12,228 bases of DNA from Rhodobacterales bacterium (GTDB lineage Bacteria > Pseudomonadota > Alphaproteobacteria > Rhodobacterales > Rhodobacteraceae): assembly GCA_009992615.1 (NCBI GenBank), contig JAACVA010000167.1:1-12228 (forward strand), given 5' to 3'. Position 1 is the first letter of the stretch. Each line of letters opens with the position of its first letter. The notes under the pieces were generated by a model. That model saw only the letters and a list, made by a program, of their open reading frames with translations. It was not told the origin of the DNA and searched no databases. Positions 7,181 to 12,228 of this stretch are shown here, one piece after another. The translations under genes were made by a program, and so were the position numbers.

Positions 7181-8059
7181 ATGGACAGCGCCACCTTGAT
7201 GTTTTGTGTGGGGGCGACAAAATCGGGCACCTCCTGGCTGCACGAGGCGCTGTCGGCCCATCCGTCCTGTCATTTTCGTTCGGTCAAGGAACTGCATTAT
7301 TTCGACGCGCTGGCACGGGGCAAGCTGGCCACACAGGCCGCCGAAATCAAGGCGTGGCGTGACCGGCTTGCCCAGCGTCTGATCGACGCCCCCGAGGAAC
7401 GGCGCGCCGATCTGGCCCGCCGGGTGCAGGACCGCGACGACTGGCTGAAGGTGCTGGATCTGGGGCATGAAGACATCGCCGCCTATCTTGCCTATCTTCG
7501 TCAGGGTGCGGGCACGGCGCGGGTGATCGGGGACGTGACGCCGGCCTACGCACTCTTGCCGGTGGACCGACTGCGCGCCATGGCGGGGCTGACGGGGGAC
7601 GTTCGGTTCGTCTATCTGATGCGCGACCCGGTGGCGCGGCTCTGGTCGCATGTGCGGATGATGGCGGCACGGCGTGGCGACGGCAGATCGGCCGAACCCG
7701 AGCGCGCGGCGCATATCCTGAAGCGCACCTTCGCGGGCAAGGAATCCGAGATTGAAGCGCGCGGCGATTATGCCGCGGCCCTGTCCAGACTTGACGCGGC
7801 GGTTGAGAGGGACAGGTTCCTTCCAATGTATTACGAAGACGTTTTTGAGGGCGCGGGCATGAAGCAGTTGTGCACGTTTCTCGGGATTGTGCCGCGCTCG
7901 GGCGAACAATCGCGTCTTGTGCATGAGGGCGGCGCGCTGGACATGCCAGCAGCGTTGCGCGACAAGGCGCGGGCGTGGCTGGCGCCACAATACGCATATG
8001 TGGCCCAAAGGATGGGCCGTCTGCCCGAAGCGTGGCAGACCAACAAAGCAGGGGTCTGA
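7181..8059 (+). CDS. PAPS-dependent sulfotransferase domain protein inside the nuo operon
   Basis: This 292-residue soluble protein has the P-loop-like sulfotransferase fold. GATKSGTSWL (11-20, K14) matches the loop binding the 5'-phosphate of the sulfate donor PAPS. RFVYLMRDPVARLWSH (142-157, R148 and S156) matches the 3'-phosphate site. KELHYFD (36-42) and GDVTPAY (117-123) resemble segments of the heparan-sulfate/NDST-like group (Sulfotransfer family). The acceptor is unknown; a surface carbohydrate or lipid is plausible. ATG 7181 has AAAGG (7168-7172) upstream, with a GTG at 7178 as alternative. It begins 4 bases after the small membrane gene and ends 2 bases before nuoD, whose ribosome site AGGGG (8050-8054) lies within its last codons. 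It has no known part in complex I. Base composition looks like its neighbours. Confidence 0.88.
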   Translation: MDSATLMFCVGATKSGTSWLHEALSAHPSCHFRSVKELHYFDALARGKLATQAAEIKAWRDRLAQRLIDAPEERRADLARRVQDRDDWLKVLDLGHEDIAAYLAYLRQGAGTARVIGDVTPAYALLPVDRLRAMAGLTGDVRFVYLMRDPVARLWSHVRMMAARRGDGRSAEPERAAHILKRTFAGKESEIEARGDYAAALSRLDAAVERDRFLPMYYEDVFEGAGMKQLCTFLGIVPRSGEQSRLVHEGGALDMPAALRDKARAWLAPQYAYVAQRMGRLPEAWQTNKAGV

Positions 8060-8061
8060 CG

Positions 8062-9273
8062 ATGAAAGACGGACAATTCGATGATGCGCTGACCGGCGAG
8101 CAGAAGATCCGCAACTTCAACATCAACTTCGGGCCCCAGCACCCTGCGGCGCATGGCGTGCTGCGGCTTGTCCTTGAGCTGGACGGCGAAATTGTCGAAC
8201 GGTGCGATCCGCATATCGGGTTGCTGCACCGGGGCACCGAGAAGCTGATGGAGTCGCGCACCTACCTGCAAAACCTGCCGTATTTCGACCGGCTGGATTA
8301 TGTTGCACCCATGAACCAGGAACATGCCTGGTGTCTGGCCATTGAAAAGCTGACCGGCACAGCGGTGCCGCGGCGGGCCAGCCTGATCCGGGTGCTGTAT
8401 TGCGAAATCGGCCGGGTTCTGAACCATTTGCTGAATGTGACGACTCAGGCCATGGATGTTGGCGCCCTCACGCCGCCGCTCTGGGGCTTTGAAGAGCGTG
8501 AAAAGCTGATGGTGTTTTACGAGCGGGCTTGTGGAGCGCGGCTGCATGCCGCCTATTTCCGCCCTGGCGGGGTGCATCAGGATCTGCCGCCGCAACTGAT
8601 CGAGGATATCGACGCCTGGGCGTACAGCTTTGTGGCGGTGCTGGATGACATTGACGGGCTTTTGACGGAAAACCGCATCTTCAAACAACGCAACGCCGAC
8701 ATCGGTGTCGTCACCGAACAAGAGGCGTTGGATTGGGGCTTTTCCGGCGTGATGGTGCGGGGTTCGGGCATGGCCTGGGATTTGCGCCGGGCCCAACCCT
8801 ATGAATGTTATGACGAATTCGAATTCGGGATTCCGGTCGGTAAGAACGGCGATTGTTATGACTGCTATCTCGTGCGGATGCAGGAAATGCGCGAATCGAT
8901 CAAGATCATCCATCAGGCCTGTGCGAAACTGCGGTTAGAACCCGGCCCGGTAATGACCCGCGGCAAGATGGCGCCGCCCAACCGGGGCGACATGAAAACC
9001 TCGATGGAGGCGCTTATCCATCATTTCAAGCTGTATACCGAAGGCTTCCATGTACCGGCCGGTGAAATCTATGCCGCTGTCGAGGCGCCGAAAGGTGAAT
9101 TCGGCGTCTACCTCGTGGCCGACGGGACAAATAAACCCTATCGTGCCAAATTGCGCGCACCGGGCTTTTTGCATCTTCAGGCCATGGATCACGTTGCAAC
9201 GGGCCATCAGTTGGCCGATGTGTCGGCAATCATCGGTTCGATGGACGTGGTGTTCGGCGAGATCGACCGTTAG
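8062..9273 (+). CDS. nuoD: NADH-quinone oxidoreductase subunit D
   Basis: NuoD (49-kDa homologue, derived from a NiFe-hydrogenase large subunit) forms the quinone-binding pocket with NuoB. It is 403 residues, a normal length for an unfused NuoD. The pocket elements are visible: FGPQHPAAHG (23-32) with H31, and LDYVAPMNQEHAW (78-90) with Y80. Their 49-residue spacing fits the quinone-contacting His59/Tyr108 pair of the bovine subunit. Further conserved stretches are RVLYCEIGRVLNH and PPNRGDMKTSMEALIHHFK. The C-terminus is the canonical GSMDVVFGEIDR. ATG 8062 has AGGGG (8050-8054) 7 bases upstream, inside the end of the sulfotransferase gene. A 79-base gap with a repeat motif separates it from nuoE. 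Confidence 0.98.
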   Translation: MKDGQFDDALTGEQKIRNFNINFGPQHPAAHGVLRLVLELDGEIVERCDPHIGLLHRGTEKLMESRTYLQNLPYFDRLDYVAPMNQEHAWCLAIEKLTGTAVPRRASLIRVLYCEIGRVLNHLLNVTTQAMDVGALTPPLWGFEEREKLMVFYERACGARLHAAYFRPGGVHQDLPPQLIEDIDAWAYSFVAVLDDIDGLLTENRIFKQRNADIGVVTEQEALDWGFSGVMVRGSGMAWDLRRAQPYECYDEFEFGIPVGKNGDCYDCYLVRMQEMRESIKIIHQACAKLRLEPGPVMTRGKMAPPNRGDMKTSMEALIHHFKLYTEGFHVPAGEIYAAVEAPKGEFGVYLVADGTNKPYRAKLRAPGFLHLQAMDHVATGHQLADVSAIIGSMDVVFGEIDR

Positions 9274-9284
9274 GCGTGCCCGTG

Positions 9285-9321
9285 TTTCTTCTTTGTCAAA
9301 ATACTCCCGCCGGAGGCTCCG
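9285..9321 (+). repeat. Dispersed intergenic motif, copy 2, with a small palindrome
   Basis: TTCTTCTT (9286-9293), five bases, then AAATACTC (9299-9306) repeats the arrangement seen at 4582-4602. Here it is followed by CGGAGGCTCCG (9311-9321), an 11-base inverted repeat centred on one G. It lies just after the nuoD stop, inside the nuo operon. No T tract follows, and transcription presumably continues into nuoE. The function is unknown. Confidence 0.55.
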
Positions 9322-9352
9322 CCCTCTGCCAAGTCTACAGGGATCCGATCTG

Positions 9353-10555
9353 ATGCTCCGCCGCCTTAACGCTGAACAACCCGACAACTTTGCCTTCACC
9401 CCCGCCAATCTGGCCTGGGCCGAAGCGCAGATCACCAAATTTCCCGAAGGTCGGCAGGCCAGCGCGGTTATCCCGCTGTTATGGCGCGCCCAGGAACAGG
9501 AAGGCTGGCTGTCGCGCCCGGCGATCGAAGAGGTCGGGCGCATGTTGGACATGGCGTATATCCGGGTGCTTGAGGTTGCGACGTTTTATTTCATGTTCCA
9601 ACTCGCGCCGGTGGGCAGCGTGGCGCATGTCCAGATCTGTGGCACCACATCCTGTATGATCTGTGGCGCCGAAGATCTCGTGGCGGTGTGTCGTGACAGG
9701 ATCGCGAAACAGCCCCATCACCTGTCTGCCGATGGCAAGTTTTCCTGGGAAGAGGTCGAATGCCTGGGGGCCTGCGCCAATGCGCCGATGGCCCAGATCG
9801 GCAAGGATTATTACGAAGACCTGACCGCGGAAAAGCTGGCCGCGCTGTTGGATGACATGGCGGCGGGCAAGGTGCCGACGCCGGGGCCGCAGAACGGCCG
9901 GTATGCGGCCGAACCGTCGTCGGGGTTGACCAGCCTGACCGCCCACGCCGATGGGCGCGCACCACATAATGCCAGTGCCGGACTTGCCATCGCTCTGGGT
10001 GATACGCTGAAACGGATCGACGGCAGCGAGGTGCCTCTTGTCACCCCGTGGCGGCGTGACGCGCCGCCGGATGTGCCCGTTGATGCCACCGGGGCGCGGG
10101 GGCGGGGGCCAAAACCTGCGGCGCAGATTCCCGCCGATCAAACCGGCGTAACAAAACAGGAAGCGCCGGAAATCAACGCGGCCAGGCCTGTCGGTGGCGC
10201 CGTTGTATCTTCGGCAGACGATCTGCCCGCCTCTCTGTCTGCGGCCAGCCGTGCTGCGGCGGCGATTGCTCCGGATGACGCGGTGCGCCCGGCCGGGTTG
10301 GGCCAGGCGCGGGATGGCGTGGCCGATGATCTGACAAAAATCGAAGGCGTTGCGTCTTCGACGGTTGCGATGCTGAACGATCTGGGTGTGTATCACCTTG
10401 ATCAGATCGCTGCCTGGTCGGCCGCCGAGATCGCCTGGGTGGATCAGACTCTGAAAGGCGCCAACTGTCGGGTCATCCGTGATGATTGGGTCGCCCAAGC
10501 GGCGATTTTGGCAACAGGACAGGAGACAGACTTCTCAAAGCGCGCTAGAAACTAG
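9353..10555 (+). CDS. nuoE: NADH-quinone oxidoreductase subunit E with long C-terminal extension
   Basis: NuoE (24-kDa homologue) is a thioredoxin-like N-module subunit carrying the 2Fe-2S cluster N1a beside the FMN of NuoF. The core (about residues 1-175) has all four ligands: C96 and C101 in CGTTSC, and C137 and C141 in CLGAC. The protein is 400 residues against about 160-240 in many bacteria. The surplus is a low-complexity Ala/Pro/Gly-rich linker (about 176-320), then an 80-residue domain (321-400) resembling the helix-3-turn-helix group (COG3743-like). The next gene has a homologous domain. The hairpin that reads GIGPK in the neighbour is GVASS here. ATG 9353 follows AGGGA (9339-9343); the frame is open further upstream, but that overlaps nuoD. 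Confidence 0.96.
   Translation: MLRRLNAEQPDNFAFTPANLAWAEAQITKFPEGRQASAVIPLLWRAQEQEGWLSRPAIEEVGRMLDMAYIRVLEVATFYFMFQLAPVGSVAHVQICGTTSCMICGAEDLVAVCRDRIAKQPHHLSADGKFSWEEVECLGACANAPMAQIGKDYYEDLTAEKLAALLDDMAAGKVPTPGPQNGRYAAEPSSGLTSLTAHADGRAPHNASAGLAIALGDTLKRIDGSEVPLVTPWRRDAPPDVPVDATGARGRGPKPAAQIPADQTGVTKQEAPEINAARPVGGAVVSSADDLPASLSAASRAAAAIAPDDAVRPAGLGQARDGVADDLTKIEGVASSTVAMLNDLGVYHLDQIAAWSAAEIAWVDQTLKGANCRVIRDDWVAQAAILATGQETDFSKRARN
10313..10552 (+). repeat. H3TH-like domain copy A (C-terminus of NuoE)
   Basis: This encodes NuoE residues 321-400, beginning DGVADDLTKIEG and ending ETDFSKRARN. A gapless hand alignment to copy B (10968-11207) gives 42 identities in 80 residues, strongest in YHxDQIAxWS, WVDxxL and RDxWVxQA. 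The hairpin sequence is degenerate. It is a protein-level repeat from duplication or shared ancestry. Confidence 0.85.
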
Positions 10556-10613
10556 GGTATGCGACATTATGTCCGCGTGACTTGGGAAACAGCTGAAAAA
10601 GGAGATTCTGCTC

Positions 10614-11222
10614 ATGTCGAAACAAAACCAAGACACCATGTTGATGGTGGGTGCATTGGCCGGAACAGTTGGATTTGTGGCCTTTGTTGCTTTGATGATC
10701 TTGGGCAATTATGCTGTGTCACCGGCGGTATTTCTGGCGGCACTTGTGGCAATTGTGGCCGGATTGGTTCTGATGATCGGATTTCACCGCAAGACCGACG
10801 CCCCGGTGCGTAAGTTAGACCGTGCGCCGTCCGTCGCTTCGTCCGCCCCGCCGCGTCCTGTGGCGGCAGCCGTTGTAACGACCGAGCCGGTTTCAGCCAC
10901 AGCCGAACCTTCGGTATCGGCAGATGCGGCCCTTGCAACGCGGCCAAGCGCGCTGGCCGCGCCGCGCGACGGTGCGGCGGACGATCTGAAGCAAATCAAG
11001 GGAATCGGCCCGAAGCTTGAGGAACTTTGTCATTCACTTGGGTTTTATCACTTTGACCAGATCGCCGGTTGGTCCGACGCTGAGGTGGACTGGGTTGATG
11101 AAAACCTTGAAGGGTTCAAAGGCCGCGTCAGCCGTGACGCCTGGGTTGAACAGGCCAGATTGCTTGCCGCTGGTGGCGAAACAGAGTTTTCGAAAAAGGT
11201 TCGCGGGAGTGAGCTGCACTGA
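10614..11222 (+). CDS. Two-helix membrane protein with C-terminal H3TH-like (COG3743-like) domain
   Basis: This 202-residue protein has two predicted transmembrane helices (about 10-31 and 36-57), a basic stretch after the second (FHRKTDAPVRK), an Ala/Pro/Val-rich linker (about 70-115) and a C-terminal domain. The positive-inside rule puts both ends in the cytoplasm. The domain (119-184) contains DDLKQIKGIGPKLEEL, with a helix-hairpin-helix-type GIGPK loop, then YHFDQIAGWS and GRVSRDAWVEQARLLA. I recall this domain type as COG3743, also found at the C-terminus of ribosomal protein L21 in relatives. The tail ETEFSKKVRG parallels the end of NuoE. ATG 10614 has AAGGAG (10599-10604) 9 bases upstream. 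Its function is not established; its place between nuoE and nuoF suggests a complex I accessory role. Confidence 0.85.
   Translation: MSKQNQDTMLMVGALAGTVGFVAFVALMILGNYAVSPAVFLAALVAIVAGLVLMIGFHRKTDAPVRKLDRAPSVASSAPPRPVAAAVVTTEPVSATAEPSVSADAALATRPSALAAPRDGAADDLKQIKGIGPKLEELCHSLGFYHFDQIAGWSDAEVDWVDENLEGFKGRVSRDAWVEQARLLAAGGETEFSKKVRGSELH
10968..11207 (+). repeat. H3TH-like domain copy B (C-terminus of the membrane protein after nuoE)
   Basis: This encodes residues 119-198 of the membrane protein, DGAADDLKQIKG to ETEFSKKVRG. It is homologous to copy A over its whole length, including the final ten residues. It keeps the GIGPK hairpin, so it is probably closer to the ancestral form than the NuoE copy. 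Confidence 0.85.
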
Positions 11223-11299
11223 CCTGCCACCCTCAACCGCGTTATGATCGGGCGGCCGTGCCCCGGCGGCCCGTTCAACCCCTGAAACCCCGAGGTCCG

Positions 11300-11533
11300 A
11301 TGACGCAAAAAACCGATGCCGACCAGTCCCTTGCCCGCCAACAGCGTGCGGCGGGATTTGCGATCGCCGGGGCGATGCTGGGCTGGATGGCGCTGCAATA
11401 CGCCGGCGCACGGGGCGTGGTCAGTGCCCGTGTGCTGTTTCTGTTCGATTTCGCCACGCTGGCCGTCATGGTCTGGGCGCTGCTGGTCACATTCAGGGTT
11501 TGGCGCAAACGGCGCGCCGACAAGACCCGCTGA
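11300..11533 (+). CDS. Small membrane protein, DUF5337-like, between nuoE and nuoF
   Basis: This 77-residue protein has a polar N-terminus (MTQKTDADQSLARQQRA), two predicted transmembrane helices (about 17-35 and 43-65) and a strongly basic tail (RVWRKRRADKTR), which puts the tail in the cytoplasm. The layout and the central phrase with LFLFDFATLAVMVWAL resemble the small DUF5337 proteins that I recall beside nuoE/nuoF in Rhodobacteraceae. That assignment is from memory and should be confirmed by profile search. ATG 11300 is chosen, with a weak ribosome site GAGGT (11292-11296); an in-frame GTG at 11258 would add 14 residues but lacks a better site. It lies 15 bases before nuoF. Its function is unknown. 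Confidence 0.78.
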   Translation: MTQKTDADQSLARQQRAAGFAIAGAMLGWMALQYAGARGVVSARVLFLFDFATLAVMVWALLVTFRVWRKRRADKTR

Positions 11534-11548
11534 AATAAGGACGACGTG

Positions 11549-12228
11549 ATGCTGAAAGATCAGGACCGGATTTTTACCAATATTTATGGGATGCACGACC
11601 GCACGCTTGCGGGCGCCAAGTCGCGCGGCCACTGGGACGGCACCGGCGACATCCTGAAGAAGGGGCGTGACTGGATCGTTGACCAGATGAAGGCATCGGG
11701 CCTGCGGGGGCGGGGCGGCGCCGGTTTTCCGACAGGGTTGAAATGGTCGTTCATGCCCAAGGAAAATGACGGGCGCCCGTCCTATCTGGTGGTCAACGCG
11801 GATGAGTCTGAACCCGGCACCTGCAAGGACCGTGAGATCATGCGCCACGATCCGCACACCCTGGTCGAGGGGTGCCTGATCGCCGGTTTTGCGATGGGCG
11901 CACACACCTGTTATATCTATATTCGCGGTGAATATATCCGCGAGCGTGAGGTTCTTCAGGCGGCGATTGACGCCGCCTATGACGATGGGTTGCTGGGCAA
12001 GAATGCTGCCGGTTCCGGCTGGGATTATGATGTGTTCCTGCACCATGGGGCGGGGGCCTATATCTGTGGCGAGGAAACCGCGCTGCTGGAATCGCTTGAG
12101 GGCAAGAAGGGGATGCCGCGGATGAAGCCGCCGTTTCCGGCGGGGGCGGGCCTGTACGGCTGTCCGACCACGGTGAACAACGTCGAATCCATCGCGGTCG
12201 TGCCCACGATCCTGCGGAGCGGGCCGGA
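11549..12228 (+). CDS. nuoF: NADH-quinone oxidoreductase subunit F, 3' end off window
   Basis: NuoF (51-kDa homologue) binds NADH and FMN and carries the 4Fe-4S cluster N3; it is the electron entry point of complex I. The first 226 residues are present, roughly half of the usual protein. The FMN/NADH-binding region shows SGLRGRGGAGFPTGLKW (50-66), and NADESEPGTCKDREIM (83-98) follows. The 51-kDa signature GAGAYICGEETALLESLEG and the adjoining PRMKPPFPA are present. The cysteine ligands of N3 lie beyond the window. ATG 11549 has AAGGA (11537-11541) 7 bases upstream; an adjacent GTG at 11546 is the alternative. Co-transcription with the preceding genes is expected from the 15-base gap. Confidence 0.97.
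   Translation, partial: MLKDQDRIFTNIYGMHDRTLAGAKSRGHWDGTGDILKKGRDWIVDQMKASGLRGRGGAGFPTGLKWSFMPKENDGRPSYLVVNADESEPGTCKDREIMRHDPHTLVEGCLIAGFAMGAHTCYIYIRGEYIREREVLQAAIDAAYDDGLLGKNAAGSGWDYDVFLHHGAGAYICGEETALLESLEGKKGMPRMKPPFPAGAGLYGCPTTVNNVESIAVVPTILRSGP

Noticed and set aside
7831..8913. 360-codon open frame on the minus strand opposite the sulfotransferase and nuoD
   Set aside because: It spans two well-supported plus-strand genes and their junction and has no recognisable motif.
9479..10498. 339-codon open frame on the minus strand opposite nuoE
   Set aside because: It is a shadow of nuoE; the plus strand carries cluster ligands and a conserved domain.
10545..10555. CTAG-AAA-CTAG palindrome at the nuoE stop codon
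   Set aside because: It is a short stem of four base pairs that includes coding bases. Nothing else supports a regulatory or integration site.
9353..10555. Reading the NuoE extension as a frameshift or assembly fusion with the next gene
   Set aside because: The core, linker and terminal domain are in one uninterrupted frame. The next gene has its own ribosome site, start and transmembrane helices, so the similarity reflects homology and not an artefact.
10559..10813. 84-codon frame starting just after nuoE
   Set aside because: It overlaps the start and first transmembrane helix of the membrane protein in another frame. The gene at 10614 has AAGGAG and a coherent membrane topology.

Overview
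The window looks like the chromosome of a high-GC alphaproteobacterium, most likely a member of the Rhodobacteraceae (Rhodobacter/Paracoccus/Roseobacter relatives). Four things point there: a respiratory complex I (nuo) operon with separate nuoC and nuoD and extra small genes between the subunit genes; a NuoE with a long C-terminal extension; a glmU-glmS pair divergent from a phosphoglycolate phosphatase gene; and two copies of a short intergenic motif (TTCTTCTT, 5 bases, AAATACTC) that I associate with this family. No tRNA, rRNA, CRISPR array, transposase or phage gene is visible, and no gene-free stretch exceeds 300 bases.

Region 1 (1-2501, minus strand) holds glmS (3' part off the window) and complete glmU, overlapping by one base in TAATG. 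Together they supply glucosamine-6-phosphate and then UDP-N-acetylglucosamine for peptidoglycan and lipopolysaccharide. Region 2 (2625-5308, plus strand) starts from a 123-base divergent intergenic region. It carries a HAD phosphatase of the phosphoglycolate phosphatase type, a stand-alone DegT/DnrJ-type PLP aminotransferase, and a glutathione S-transferase. These look like loosely associated metabolic genes rather than one pathway.

Region 3 (5417-12228, plus strand, running off the end) is the 5' half of a complex I operon: nuoA, nuoB, nuoC, a 64-residue two-helix membrane protein, a sulfotransferase, nuoD, nuoE, a two-helix membrane protein with a C-terminal H3TH-like domain, a 77-residue membrane protein resembling DUF5337, and nuoF (partial). 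NuoA is a membrane subunit. NuoB, C and D form the quinone-reducing Q module with cluster N2. NuoE and F belong to the NADH-oxidising N module. nuoG and the remaining membrane subunits would be expected downstream.

The most interesting signal is a duplicated domain of about 80 residues. One copy ends the extended NuoE (residues 321-400) and the other ends the neighbouring membrane protein (residues 119-198). By my hand alignment they are 42/80 identical, including the tail. The NuoE copy has lost the GIGPK hairpin that the membrane-protein copy keeps. This suggests a Rhodobacteraceae-type accessory pair linked to the complex I N module. The second oddity is a sulfotransferase translationally packed between nuoC and nuoD.
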